Shown here: positions 18,693 to 30,403 of the stretch, piece after piece
Numbering within the stretch: the stretch's first letter is position 1
How the letters are laid out: each line of letters starts with the position of its first letter
Source: Proteobacteria bacterium DTSAM18
GTDB taxonomy: Bacteria; Myxococcota_A; UBA796; GCA-2862545
DNA length: 64,000 nucleotides
Direction: 5' to 3'
NCBI GenBank assembly: GCA_028767165.1
Contig: JARACJ010000001.1
Location: 310,001-374,000, forward strand
Translations under genes and position numbers: made by a program
The notes under the pieces: model-generated
What the model was told of the DNA's origin: nothing
Database searches by the model: none
What the model saw: only the letters and a program-made list of their open reading frames with translations

Positions 18693-20459
18693 CTACCCAG
18701 CCTCCGCCTCACCCTGCGCCGCATACTGCTGCCGGAACAGCCCGGCGTACGCACCACCCTTGTCCATCAGCTCGGCGTGGCTGCCGGTCTCGACCACCCG
18801 CCCCCTGCTCAGCAGCACGATGCGGTCGGCCCTCATGATGGTGCTCAGCCGGTGGGCGATGACGACGGTGGTCTTGCGCTCCAGGATGGCCTCGGTGGCC
18901 GCCTGGATGCGGGCCTCGGTGAGCGAGTCGACGTTGGCGGTGGCCTCGTCGAGGATGACCACTGCCGGGTCGTACAGCAGCGTACGGGCGAAGCTGAGCA
19001 GCTGGCCTTCGCCGGCGGACAGGTTGCGGCCGTTCTCCTCGATGCGACCTTCGAGGCCGCCCAGGCGCTCGACGATGCCGGTGGCGCGGGTCGCCCTCAG
19101 CGCCTCGGCGATGGCCTCGTCGCTCTTCTCGGCGCCGAGGGTGAGGTTGAAGCGGACGGTGCCGGCGAACAGCTGGACGTCCTGGCGGACGGCGCCGATG
19201 GCGTGGCGGACATCGGGCACGGGCAGGTCGGAGAGCTCCACGCCGTCCAGCGTGATGGAGCCCCGGTAGCCCTGGAAGGCGCGGCTCATGAGCAGGCCGA
19301 GGGTGGACTTGCCGGATCCGGTGCGACCCACGAGCGCGAGGACCTCGCCGGGCGCCACCTGCAGGCTGACGTGGTGGAGCACATCGGGCGCGCCCTCGCG
19401 GTAGGCGAAGCAGACGTCCTTCAGCTCCACGGCGCCCTTGGGCGGATCCTCGCCGAGGGAGGCCTCGCCTCCGGTGACGATGTCGTCGACGTCGAGCAGG
19501 CCGAAGATCTTGGAGAGCGCGGCACCGGCGCGCTGGATGGTGGCCACCTTCTGGCTGAACTCCTGGATGGGGCGGAACAGCTTCTGCACGTAGTCGATGA
19601 AGGCGGCGAGCAGGCCGGCGGTGGCGGCGCCCTTCAGCGTCATGCCGGCGCCGTACCACAGCATCAGCGCCATGGTGACGCTGGTGAGGCCGTCGACCGA
19701 GGCGTACAGCAGCGCATCCCAGATGTTCGTGCGGATGGTGGCGTCGCGGTAGATGTGCAGCCGCTCGTCGAAGCCCTCCCGGGCGCGCTCCTCGTCGCCG
19801 TACAGCTGGATGACCTGCACGCCGGCCAGGCGCTCGGACAGGTAGGCGTTGAGGTTGGACAGGCTGGTGCGCACCGTGCCGTACAGCTTGCGCAGCTTCT
19901 TCCGCAGGACGTTGATGAGCAGGGCCAGCACCGGGGCGACGAGCAGCAGCGTGAGCGTGAGCTTCACGTCGAGCCACACCATCGCGATGAGGATGCCGAT
20001 GACCTGCAGCACGTCGAGGACGATGGTGATGGCGCCGGCGGTCAGCGTCTCTCCCAGGGCCTCCACGTCGCTGGTGGTGCGGGTGAGCAGCTGACCGGTA
20101 GGGTGGCTGCCGTGGTAGCGCTGGGAGATGGCCAGGGTGTGCCGGTAGATGGCCGATCGCACCCGGGTGATCGTGCGGGTGGCGGCGTAGGACAGCGCCA
20201 GGGTGTGCCCCGCCTCGAGGACGAAGCCGACGACCACGGCGCCCAGGTACCACCAGGCGGCGGTCTGCAGGCCGGCGATATCGCCCGGCGTGATGTAGCG
20301 GTCGATGACCTGCTTGAGCAGCCAGGGCTGCAGCACCACCATGGCGGCGGTGCCCGGGGCCAGCGCCAGCGCCAGGATGTACAGGCCCTTCTCCTGCTTG
20401 AGGAAGGGGATGAGGTCGCGGAACAGCGACGAGTCGCTACGCTCGATGGGCTCGCTCAT
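18693..20459 (-). CDS. ABC exporter half-transporter, ATPase with consensus active site
   Basis: A 588-residue fusion of a six-helix transmembrane domain (about residues 15-310) and a nucleotide-binding domain. Motifs: Walker A GRTGSGKST, signature LSAGEGQ instead of LSGGQ, Walker B VVILDEATANVDS with catalytic glutamate, and the H-loop in AHRLST. Its start overlaps the stop of the neighbouring half-transporter by four bases (20456-20459), so they probably form a heterodimer of the MsbA/LmrA class (BmrCD or TM287/288 type). The substrate is unknown; lipids or drugs are typical. Confidence 0.92.
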   Translation of the reverse strand: MSEPIERSDSSLFRDLIPFLKQEKGLYILALALAPGTAAMVVLQPWLLKQVIDRYITPGDIAGLQTAAWWYLGAVVVGFVLEAGHTLALSYAATRTITRVRSAIYRHTLAISQRYHGSHPTGQLLTRTTSDVEALGETLTAGAITIVLDVLQVIGILIAMVWLDVKLTLTLLLVAPVLALLINVLRKKLRKLYGTVRTSLSNLNAYLSERLAGVQVIQLYGDEERAREGFDERLHIYRDATIRTNIWDALLYASVDGLTSVTMALMLWYGAGMTLKGAATAGLLAAFIDYVQKLFRPIQEFSQKVATIQRAGAALSKIFGLLDVDDIVTGGEASLGEDPPKGAVELKDVCFAYREGAPDVLHHVSLQVAPGEVLALVGRTGSGKSTLGLLMSRAFQGYRGSITLDGVELSDLPVPDVRHAIGAVRQDVQLFAGTVRFNLTLGAEKSDEAIAEALRATRATGIVERLGGLEGRIEENGRNLSAGEGQLLSFARTLLYDPAVVILDEATANVDSLTEARIQAATEAILERKTTVVIAHRLSTIMRADRIVLLSRGRVVETGSHAELMDKGGAYAGLFRQQYAAQGEAEAG

Positions 20460-22180
20460 CGCTCCTCCATCTGGTGCTTCCAGGTGTCGCGGTACAGGCC
20501 GTCGCGCTCGAGGAGCTGATTCGGCGCACCGAAGGCCTGCTGACGGCCCTCGTGGAGCACCAGCACCTTGTCGGCGTGCTGCAGGGCGCTGACCCGGTGG
20601 GCGACGATGATGGTGGTGGTCGCACCGCCCGTGGTGTCCTGAAGAGTACCGATGAGCTGGGCCTCGGTGTGGTGGTCGACGGCGGAGAGCACGTCGTCGA
20701 GGAACAGGGCCGGGCTGCGCCGGCGCAGGCCACGGGCGAGGGCGGCGCGCTGGCGCTGACCACCGGAGAGTCGGACGCCGGACTCACCCACGAGGGTCTG
20801 CAGGCCGTCGGGAAGGGCCGCGACGTCCTGGGTGAGGGCGCAGGCCTCGAGCAGCGCGCGCAGCTCGGGATCCTCGTGGCCCATGAGGATGTTGTCCCGC
20901 AGGGACTCGCCGAACAGGAACGGCCGTTGGGGCACCATGGTCATGGCCCGGCGCCAGTCGTCGAGGTCGAGGTCGAGCACGTCGGTGCCGTCGACGAAGA
21001 TCGTGCCCCGGGGCGGGTTCTGCAGGCGGGACAGCAGTCGGAGCAGGGTGGTCTTGCCGGCGCCGGTGAGCCCGAGCACACCGAGGGTCTCGCCGGGCTC
21101 CAGGGTGAAGTTCAGGGACTTCAGCACCGGCTTGTCGGCGTCCGGGTAGGCGAAGGTGAGGTCGCGGACCTCGATCCTGGGGGCCGCGGTGGGCGAGGGG
21201 AGGCCCTGGTCGCCCTCGGGGCGGTCGGGGGACTCGTACAGGATGGCGTCGACGCGCTCGAGGCTGGCCTGGCCCTGCTTGAAGACGCTGAACAGGAAGC
21301 TGCTCGCGCGCAGGGGCATGGTGGCGAAGTTGATGAGGGCGATGAAGGCCACGAGCTCGCCGACGGTGATCTCGCCCCGGACCGTCATGGGGCCGCCGAC
21401 GTACAGCAGCAGGAAGGTGTTGATGGCCGCCGCCAGGGACAGGATGGGTCCCATGAAGGCGCGCAGGTTGGCCCGCTTGAGCACCGTGGCCAGGTAGTCG
21501 TGGTTGCGGGTCTCGAAGCGCTCCTCGAACGCATCCTCGGCCACGAAGCCCTGGACCGTGGCGACGCCGCGGTAGCTGGACAGTGCGAAGTCCGACAGCT
21601 CGGCCATCTGGATCTGTTCCCGCCGCATCAGCAGGAACAGCTTGCGGATGAAGATCTGCATCACCACGAGGGCCGCGAGCAACGGGACGACGACGATGCC
21701 GGCGAGCCTGGGCGACAGGCGGAACATCTGCGTGCCGGCCATGCCGAGCGCGATGATCACGTTGGATGCCTGCAGGGCACCGAAGCCGGCCATGAGGCGC
21801 AGCATGTTCACGTCGGAGCTGATGCGGGAGAAGAGGTCGCCGGTGGACCACTTCCGCAGGAAGCCGGGCTGGTGGTGCAGGATGGAGGCGAACAGGTCGC
21901 CCTTGACCCTCGCCTCCACGAGGCGGCCGGGCGTGAAGAACAGCACGCGGCTGGCGGTGCGCACGGCGATCACGATCAGGCCGAGGCCGCCCACGGTGAG
22001 GGCGGCGGTGAGCACCTTGCCCTTGCCGTCGGCGCCCAGGGACATCGCGTCGATGCCGTTGGCGAGGTGAAGCGGGATGGTGACGCTGATCCAGTTCGTG
22101 ATCAGGAGCGCGCCGAGACCGGCCAGGTACCACCACCCGTAGGGGGCCATGTAGCGCTTGGCGAATCGTCTCAGGAGCAC
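20456..22180 (-). CDS. ABC exporter half-transporter, ATPase with degenerate Walker B
   Basis: A 574-residue membrane-plus-ATPase protein. Six hydrophobic segments come first; the ATPase part has Walker A GLTGAGKTT, signature RLSGGQRQR and Walker B ALFLDDVLSAVD. The glutamate after Walker B is aspartate, while the partner keeps glutamate but has a weakened signature: the complementary asymmetry of heterodimeric exporters, in which one composite ATP site is slow. The frame opens at GTG (22180), 29 bases after the CoA-binding gene, with no clear ribosome site. Confidence 0.92.
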   Translation of the reverse strand: MLLRRFAKRYMAPYGWWYLAGLGALLITNWISVTIPLHLANGIDAMSLGADGKGKVLTAALTVGGLGLIVIAVRTASRVLFFTPGRLVEARVKGDLFASILHHQPGFLRKWSTGDLFSRISSDVNMLRLMAGFGALQASNVIIALGMAGTQMFRLSPRLAGIVVVPLLAALVVMQIFIRKLFLLMRREQIQMAELSDFALSSYRGVATVQGFVAEDAFEERFETRNHDYLATVLKRANLRAFMGPILSLAAAINTFLLLYVGGPMTVRGEITVGELVAFIALINFATMPLRASSFLFSVFKQGQASLERVDAILYESPDRPEGDQGLPSPTAAPRIEVRDLTFAYPDADKPVLKSLNFTLEPGETLGVLGLTGAGKTTLLRLLSRLQNPPRGTIFVDGTDVLDLDLDDWRRAMTMVPQRPFLFGESLRDNILMGHEDPELRALLEACALTQDVAALPDGLQTLVGESGVRLSGGQRQRAALARGLRRRSPALFLDDVLSAVDHHTEAQLIGTLQDTTGGATTTIIVAHRVSALQHADKVLVLHEGRQQAFGAPNQLLERDGLYRDTWKHQMEER

Positions 22181-22208
22181 GTCACATCCGAGGTCACATC
22201 AGGAAGAA

Positions 22209-22610
22209 TCACAGCGACTGGTGATCCACCAGCGCACAGCGGTTCTGGATGACACGGATGCCGGCCTCGCGCCACTGCCGGGCCACGGGCTCGTGGATGA
22301 TGCCGAGCTGCAACCAGCAGGCGCTCGGCATCAGGCGAAGGATCGGTTCGAGATAGTCCGGGATTGCCTGGGATCTTCGGAAGAAGACGACCATGTCGGG
22401 TTTCTCCGGCAGGTCGTCGAGGGTGGCCACGCAGGTGTGCCCGAACATCTCCTGTCCAGAGAGGAACGGATTCACCGGCAGGATGCGGTAGCCATGGCCC
22501 TCGAGGTAGTCGGGCACGTAGGTGGCGGCGCGGCCCGGTTCCACGTGGGCGCCCACCACGGCGAGGGTGTGGCAGGTCTTCAGGAGCTCGCGGGCCAATT
22601 CGTACGACAT
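22209..22610 (-). CDS. CoA-binding domain protein (YccU-like)
   Basis: A 133-residue cytosolic Rossmann-fold protein of the small CoA-binding family related to succinyl-CoA synthetase alpha N-termini. Typical blocks are TLAVVGAHVEPGRAATYV, YRILPVNPF, LDDLPEKPDMVVFFR and CWLQLGIIHEP. Family members bind CoA or similar nucleotides, but a cellular role is not established. The start (ATG at 22610) lies nine bases after the ppc stop, so it is probably co-transcribed with carboxylase. Confidence 0.88.
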   Translation of the reverse strand: MSYELARELLKTCHTLAVVGAHVEPGRAATYVPDYLEGHGYRILPVNPFLSGQEMFGHTCVATLDDLPEKPDMVVFFRRSQAIPDYLEPILRLMPSACWLQLGIIHEPVARQWREAGIRVIQNRCALVDHQSL

Positions 22611-22619
22611 GGGGACTCC

Positions 22620-25370
<2,751 letters not shown>

Positions 25371-25449
25371 GGGGAAGGCGTCTCCGGTCCTGGGGTGATG
25401 CCAACAGGGTACGCGGAATCCGGGCTGAACGGGGATACCGGATTGCCCT

Positions 25450-25503
25450 CCCATGCCCATGCCCGTGCCCGTGCCCGCGCCCGTGCCCGTGCCCGTGCCC
25501 GTG
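25450..25503 (+). repeat. Nine-unit CCCGTG hexanucleotide array
   Basis: Nine contiguous six-base units: two CCCATG, two CCCGTG, one CCCGCG and four CCCGTG. This is the longest array of the family in the window, and it has the same strand orientation as the others. Confidence 0.9.
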
Positions 25504-25770
25504 CGCAGGCAGACTCAGAACATGGGTGACACCCCTTCCGGTTCGCACGGCCACCAGCCGGGGCCTCGAAGCTCTCGCCGGGGACCGGGACGGTCGGCGC
25601 TCCCGGCGGGCTGTGCGGGAACGTCCGGGTTTGGACCTGTCACGGAAGCACGGACCGGGAGTGAAGGGTGTACGGTCCTGCACCCGGAGCGATTCCCGCC
25701 GCCCGCCTCCGCGCCGGCGTCCCTTGGGCTTCAGCCGGCTGGGCGGGTAGACCGGCTGCGACGCCCCGGC

Positions 25771-25902
25771 AGGCCCTGTTCTTCGTCGCGTCGGTCGGGC
25801 CGACCAGAAGGTCGGCCTCTCCCTTGCTCCTCGCCCAGGACCCACCGGGACGCCACATCCTCGCGGCGTGTGGCTGAAGGAGAGCTCTGGGATTGCTTTC
25901 GC
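25771..25902 (+). repeat. Hairpin-bearing dispersed element, copy 1
   Basis: Starts AGGCCCTGTTCTTCGTCGC, has a hairpin GGCCGACC-AGAA-GGTCGGCC (25798-25817), then CCCTTGCTCCTCGCC, and ends with GGCTGAAGG and CTCTGGGATTGCTTTCGCT. A second copy lies inverted at 26401-26537 and a third at 62194-62317. Confidence 0.82.
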
Positions 25903-25974
25903 TGTTGCGGACGACCCTGGGACGGCGCCTGATTTCCCATGGGCATGATCAGCGAAGCGGCGGCTCAGGTCGAC

Positions 25975-26003
25975 ACGTACGGGCGCCCCTTGGGGCGCCG
26001 GGG
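25975..26003 (-). repeat. 29-base dispersed element, copy 2
   Basis: Exact reverse complement of 13215-13243. The ACGTACGGGCGCC end also resembles the start of the 57-base units just downstream. Confidence 0.85.
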
Positions 26004-26071
26004 CCTCGAATCCCCAGGAAGGTCCCCATGACGTGCCACGCTCCATGGCGGCCTCTCTAGGGGCATTGCAG

Positions 26072-26171
26072 CGTACGGGCGCCGCTCGCCGCGCCCGACC
26101 CTGTTGGTCTCGCCCACGATCGACGAACCGTACGGGCGCCGCTCGCCGCGCCCGCCCCCGTTGGTCTCGCC
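26072..26171. repeat. Two 57-base-period units, inverted relative to 13245
   Basis: Copies starting at 26072 and 26129 share CGTACGGGCGCCGCTCGCC and GTTGGTCTCGCC over 43 bases with two or three differences. The reverse complement aligns with the 13245 and 13302 units, including the conserved CGGGCGCGGC core and the same 57-base spacing. Confidence 0.8.
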
Positions 26172-26182
26172 TCCCCGAACGC

Positions 26183-26224
26183 AGAAGAGCCGCCTCTCCA
26201 GATGAACGGAAAAGCGGCTCTTCT
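26183..26224 (-). terminator. Hairpin downstream of the small membrane protein gene
   Basis: A perfect 11-bp stem (AGAAGAGCCGC with GCGGCTCTTCT) with a 20-base loop. On the minus strand the stem is followed by GCGTTCGGGG, similar to tails behind other hairpins here. It could end minus-strand transcripts, or simply be part of the repeat block. Confidence 0.5.
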
Positions 26225-26400
26225 ACACTGCACCCCCCACCGCACCGATGACAGGCGCACCGAAGGGGGCGATCACCACATGGGCCACAGACCCGAGGCG
26301 ACGCAGGTCGCGGGCGAGGCGAGGAGCCTCGCGACGAAGCATCGCCTGCGGCAAGCGCCGCCGAACGCCCTGGCTCGCGTCAGGCCCCGCTCCCTCGAGA

Positions 26401-26537
26401 GCGAAAGCAATCCCAGGGAGCACCTTCAGCCACACACCCAAGGCATGCCGCGTCCAGGTGCGTCCCGGGCGAGGAGCAAAGGAAAGGCCGTACTCTTGTA
26501 CGGCCCGACTGCAGCGACGAAGAACGGGGCGTGCCTG
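26401..26537 (-). repeat. Hairpin-bearing dispersed element, copy 2 (inverted)
   Basis: Read on the minus strand it parallels copy 1: GTTCTTCGTCGC, a hairpin GGCCGTAC-AAGA-GTACGGCC (26486-26505), TTTGCTCCTCGCC, and an end GGCTGAAGGTG then CCCTGGGATTGCTTTCGC. Hairpin bases differ from copy 1 on both arms, but pairing is kept. Confidence 0.82.
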
Positions 26538-26561
26538 GTCGTGGCAGGCCGCCAACCCTTC

Positions 26562-26834
26562 TCAGTAGCCGTCGGTGAACCGCCAGGCGATGGCGTTGGC
26601 GAAGATCATCAGGATCGCGCCCAGGACCACCAGGGGGATGGACCAGTCTGCGGTGGGCAGGAACGCGATGTTGTCGATTCCGCTGAACCCGATGGACCGG
26701 AAGTCGCTGTTGAACGTGCCCTCGGGCCAGCCAAAGCTCCAGATCAGGTGCAGGACGCCCACACCCAGGCAGAGACCGCCGAGGGTGAGGAGGAAGACAT
26801 AAAGGGACTGCTTGTTCTCAGTGTTTGCGCTCAT
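26562..26834 (-). CDS. Small two-helix membrane protein, unknown function
   Basis: A 90-residue protein from the ATG at 26834, behind GGAG (GGAGCGATACCATG). Two hydrophobic segments are seen: VFLLTLGGLCLGVGVLHLIW and IPLVVLGAILMIFANAIAW, separated by ~30 polar residues (GTFNSDFRSIGFSGIDN). No family is recognised. It stands alone and is divergent from the next gene. Confidence 0.7.
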   Translation of the reverse strand: MSANTENKQSLYVFLLTLGGLCLGVGVLHLIWSFGWPEGTFNSDFRSIGFSGIDNIAFLPTADWSIPLVVLGAILMIFANAIAWRFTDGY

Positions 26835-26952
26835 GGTATCGCTCCGTGGCGGCATGGTTATCGCCATGGGTCACGCAATGCAATCCGTAAGGTTGTTGCA
26901 CCCCGTTTGGAATGGGTAAAGAAGCCTTTGATGGACCCTTCCTGGAGTCTGG

Positions 26953-27954
26953 ATGCCTAGCCTGAAGCAGCTCGAGTCGTGGATCCGCAATCTCGCCAAC
27001 GATCAGGACGATCCCGGCGAGATGCCCTTTCCGGACGAGGGGGAGCTGCGCGCGATGATCCAGCAGCTCGTCGGCGACGGCATTCCCGAGCAGCTCGTCT
27101 CCCACGCCGACCTGCCGCGCCTGCGGCCGGTGCTCGTCTCCCTCGCGGCCGGTGCGTCCGGCGCGTCCGAGGTGGATCCCGAGCTGCACGTGGTGGCCGA
27201 GCTGCTGCACCTCACCCTCACCGCGCACGATCTCGCCATCGGTGCGGCCGGCGGCCGTCGCCGCTGGATCGCCCGCAAGGTGCTGCGCACGAGCGCCAGC
27301 TGGATCGGAGGCAACCACCTGCTGCTGCGGGCCATGGAGATCGCCCGCCACGCCGGCGGCCTGCGGGTCGTCGACGAGCTGCTCGAGACCGCCCGGTCCT
27401 TCTCCGACGCCCAGCAGCTGTCCCAGCGCATCCAGGAGAGCGGTGCCCCCGACCTCGACGACTGGGAGGAGCACGCCGCCGGCCACTCCGGCGCGCTGTT
27501 CGCCTTCTGCTGCCGCGCCGGCGGGCTCATCGTCCGCGGCGACGACCAGTTCGTGCGCATCCTCGGCCGCTACGGCCGCATCCTCGGCCGCCTGTGGCAC
27601 ATGGCCGAGGACGTCTCGCTGCTGCGCTCCCCCAAGGGCCCGGAGCACCTCATCGCCCGCAGCCTGCTCGGCCGGCCGATGTACCCGCTCGTGGTGGCCC
27701 TGCAGCGCGACGCCGGCCTGCAGCTGCAGTGGCGCAACCTCGTGGCCGATCCCCGCATCGAGCTCGCCGAGCCCATCCTGCAGAAGATGGAGGCCCTCGG
27801 AGCCTTCCAGGCAACCCGGGAGCACATGGTCGAGGAGCACTGGGCCGCGCTGCAACAGCTGCGTCGCCTCCCCGAGTCCGGCCACCGCACCCGGCTGGAG
27901 TGGCTCACCAAGGCGATCGTGCAGGCCACCTTCGAGCGCCCCAAGCTCGGCTGA
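26953..27954 (+). CDS. Degenerate polyprenyl-synthetase-like protein
   Basis: A 333-residue helical protein whose layout follows trans-isoprenyl diphosphate synthases: VVAELLHLTLTAHDLAIG sits where the chain-length/first Asp-rich segment (LLHxxxLxHDDxxD) should be; GGNHLLLRAMEIA matches the GDYLLA region; HSGALFAFCCRAGGLI matches the KTxxLF helix; and LWHMAEDVSLL matches the second Asp motif. Both Asp-rich motifs are broken, so magnesium-diphosphate chemistry is unlikely. It may be a regulatory subunit, as in heterodimeric prenyl synthases, but no partner is nearby. The start is the ATG at 26953, 14 bases after GGAG. Confidence 0.68.
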   Translation: MPSLKQLESWIRNLANDQDDPGEMPFPDEGELRAMIQQLVGDGIPEQLVSHADLPRLRPVLVSLAAGASGASEVDPELHVVAELLHLTLTAHDLAIGAAGGRRRWIARKVLRTSASWIGGNHLLLRAMEIARHAGGLRVVDELLETARSFSDAQQLSQRIQESGAPDLDDWEEHAAGHSGALFAFCCRAGGLIVRGDDQFVRILGRYGRILGRLWHMAEDVSLLRSPKGPEHLIARSLLGRPMYPLVVALQRDAGLQLQWRNLVADPRIELAEPILQKMEALGAFQATREHMVEEHWAALQQLRRLPESGHRTRLEWLTKAIVQATFERPKLG

Positions 27955-27957
27955 GGC

Positions 27958-28638
27958 CTACCGCCCGCCCCGCAGGAAGTCCCGCACGAGGGGCGGCAGG
28001 GCGTCGGACCACAGCACGGAGTTGTGGGCCTCGCCGGGGACCACGGTGAGCCGGCTGCCGGCGAGCTCCATGGAGCGGGCCGGGATCACCTGCTGATCGA
28101 ACTCGGGCTGCAGCACCAGCGTCGGCACGTCCGGCGCGTCCGGTGGATCCTCGTCGAGGCGCGGCCGCATGAGCTTGCGCAGCGGGCTCGGGCAGACCCA
28201 GCCCATGTGGGTGCCCCGGTGGGGCCCGGCGATGGAGATGAAGTGGGTGAGGTGTGGGTGGGGGCGGTGGTGCACCCAGTCCAGCGACAGCACCGCCCCC
28301 ATGGAGTGGGCGACCAGGGCGAACGGCCGGCCGATCATCTCGAGCTCGTCGAGCTGGACCTGCACCAGGTGGCGGGCCTGATCGGGGGTGGGGGTGAAGG
28401 TGGGGTAGTCGATGGCCAGGGTGGGGAACTCGCGGGCGATGGCGCGGCGAAGGGACGCGAACTGGCCCGAGTTGCCGCCGTAGCCGTGTACGCAGACCAC
28501 CAGGGGGGCGCTCTCGGGGAAGTGCAGCGTGGGCGCCGTCTCGAACCGCTCCGACAGGGTTCGCAGCATGGCGTCGGCTTCCTGCCGGACGAGCCTGTAC
28601 CAGGGGGGACGCCTGCCTGGGCCGGATTGTCTCGACAT
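27958..28638 (-). CDS. Alpha/beta-fold esterase/lipase-like hydrolase
   Basis: A 226-residue hydrolase, with ATG at 28638 behind GGGAG. It shows an oxyanion HGYGG segment (VVCVHGYGGNSGQF), a nucleophile elbow AHSMGA, an aspartate near LQPEFDQQVIP and a histidine in GEAHNSVLW, giving a plausible Ser-Asp-His triad. The pattern follows bacterial class 2 lipases and palmitoyl-thioesterase-like proteins. No signal peptide is evident. It is convergent with the prenyl-synthase-like gene, whose stop lies three bases away. Confidence 0.82.
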   Translation of the reverse strand: MSRQSGPGRRPPWYRLVRQEADAMLRTLSERFETAPTLHFPESAPLVVCVHGYGGNSGQFASLRRAIAREFPTLAIDYPTFTPTPDQARHLVQVQLDELEMIGRPFALVAHSMGAVLSLDWVHHRPHPHLTHFISIAGPHRGTHMGWVCPSPLRKLMRPRLDEDPPDAPDVPTLVLQPEFDQQVIPARSMELAGSRLTVVPGEAHNSVLWSDALPPLVRDFLRGGR

Positions 28639-29233
28639 GTCGCTCCCGGAAACAGGGTGGGGGGCTGCGCGTAGGGGTGGGTGGACCTGTCGGGCTTCAG
28701 GCCGCTGGCCGAGCCCCTGGAGGGAACATCGGAATGCGCTTCGAGGACCACGTGCTGTACCGTATCCGCATTGTACCGGGCACAGGGCATTGTGGCTCAA
28801 CCGGATCTGGAGTCATCCGATACAACCCCGGGTTTCCCTGTGTCCGGCAGGTGCCCCGAACCCCCCGCCGAGGCCGACCGCATTCCATGACAGCATCTGG
28901 TGACAACGTCGTGCGGCAGAGTCGAGGGGGAGCGGTGGAACCTGTGTTTTCCGGCAACATGCGCAGGGGCCGGTTGTCACGGGATGCAACTTGTCCCGGG
29001 CGGACCTTCACCTTCGGTGTCGCGGTGTCCACCATCTGCCCGTGCATGCGCCGGAGGGCAGCTCAAACCGGGTTCACAACGGAACCTGCGGACATTCCGG
29101 ACTTCAGGATCGGCTTGTCGCGTTCGTTCCCGCGGGTGTCCGAGGGACATCTGGACCACCCAGATGGGGCACTCGCCTTTGGCGACCCGGCTTCGCCGGC
29201 TGACCGATCAAACCCTGACGAGGGAGTCATTTC
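28639..29233. other. ~600-base gap upstream of the sigma factor
   Basis: No supported gene. A plus-strand open frame crosses it (about 28677-29237) but has no ribosome site or recognisable sequence. A small hairpin CATCTGG-ACCA-CCAGATG-like (about 29149-29167) and GGGAG before the sigma factor start are the only features seen; the length suggests regulatory sequence for the sigma gene. Confidence 0.5.
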
Positions 29234-30259
29234 ATGAACGCAGCGCGGAGTCGACGAACGAGGGTTCGCATCAAGCTCACGGCCGAGGAGGAGAAGCAGA
29301 TCGCACGCTCCATCCGGGCGGCTGAAGAGAAGGCCCTGGAGGCAGTCCAGGGCATCGAGCTGTGCGAAACGATCCTGTCACGCAAGCCTGGCCGTTCGGA
29401 AAAGACGCGAGCCGGCGATGTCGACAGGCTCGAAGCTGCCATCAACGCCTTGTGGGAGGCCTCCCGCGAAGACGACGCGCTGAAGGGACGCGCCCGACGC
29501 GCCAAGACCGCTTGGGTCGAGGCGGAGGATCTGCGGTGGCACCTGGCCATGTCCGGGCGCCGCATCGCCCACGGCGAGGCCCGCAAGCTCACCGGGCCCT
29601 TCATGTCCGAGGAGGATCTCGTCCAGGAGGGCTTCATCGGTCTGCTCCGGGCGGCCAAGCGCTTCGATCCCGATCGTGGCATCCGCTTCTCCACCTACGC
29701 CCGCTGGTGGGTACGCGCGCAGATGACCCGCGCCATCGACCACACGGGCCGACCGGTACGACTACCGGGCTGCGCCGTGGAACAGACCCGCAACCTGCGC
29801 AAAGCCATGAAGCGCTTCGAGGACGAAGGACTGCCGTGGACCATCGGCGACCTGGCAGAGGAGGCCGGCGTCGACATCGAGCGGGCCACGCTCCTGCTCT
29901 CCCAGGGCAAGACCATCTCCCTGGAGGAGCCGGTGGACGACGGTCCGCGCCCCCGAAGCCTCGAGGGCTTCATGGTCGACATCGACGATCCCCTACCGGA
30001 CGGCACCGTGATCCTCACCCAGGAGCTCGCCCGTATGCGAGCGGCCTTCGAGGAGCTCCTCAGCGAGCGACAACAGTATGTGCTCACCCGTCGCTATGGT
30101 CTCGACGACTCCGAGTTCCGCACCCTGTCGATGGTCGGACGTGAGATGGGCCTGTCGCGGGAGCGCGTGCGCCAGATCGAGCGCGAGGCGCTGTACAGGC
30201 TGCGGGAGCAGGCGACGATCCGGGAGCAGAAGAAGAAGCGGAAGCATCCGCGGATCTGA
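29234..30259 (+). CDS. Sigma-70 family RNA polymerase sigma factor
   Basis: A 341-residue alternative sigma factor. Region 2 is [20 protein letters not shown] through [13 protein letters not shown], which binds core polymerase and melts the -10 element. Region 3 follows ([17 protein letters not shown]), and region 4 ([14 protein letters not shown], then [16 protein letters not shown]) binds the -35 element. An unusual N-terminal ~110 residues are charged and helical and replace the region 1 of primary sigma factors. Length and motifs fit an RpoD/RpoH-type secondary sigma rather than an ECF sigma. Its regulon cannot be told from the window. Confidence 0.93.
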   Translation: MNAARSRRTRVRIKLTAEEEKQIARSIRAAEEKALEAVQGIELCETILSRKPGRSEKTRAGDVDRLEAAINALWEASREDDALKGRARRAKTAWVEAEDLRWHLAMSGRRIAHGEARKLTGPFMSEEDLVQEGFIGLLRAAKRFDPDRGIRFSTYARWWVRAQMTRAIDHTGRPVRLPGCAVEQTRNLRKAMKRFEDEGLPWTIGDLAEEAGVDIERATLLLSQGKTISLEEPVDDGPRPRSLEGFMVDIDDPLPDGTVILTQELARMRAAFEELLSERQQYVLTRRYGLDDSEFRTLSMVGREMGLSRERVRQIEREALYRLREQATIREQKKKRKHPRI

Positions 30260-30403
30260 CGGCTCCAGGCAGCGAGCGTGAACGCACGCGGAGTCGCGGA
30301 GGGATCGGAGGAGGTGTCGAGGTCTCCGGAGGCCGTACATGGGCTCCATCGTCGACCTGACGCACCCTCCGGTTCCTCCGCTTCTCTGCGTGAGGCCGAC
30401 CAC

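Larger units (their letters stand above)
25371..26561. other. 1.2-kb gene-free block of dispersed repeats
   Basis: No gene is supported here. The block contains a nine-unit CCCGTG array, two inverted copies of a ~135-base element with an internal hairpin, one 29-base element copy, two 57-base-period units and a terminator-like hairpin. All these families recur elsewhere in the window. Frames crossing the block code for repeat-like Arg/Pro-rich strings and lack ribosome sites. Confidence 0.78.

Noticed and set aside
28677-29237. A plus-strand open frame in the gap before the sigma factor
   Set aside because: No ribosome site, no recognisable domain and composition like the translated gap.
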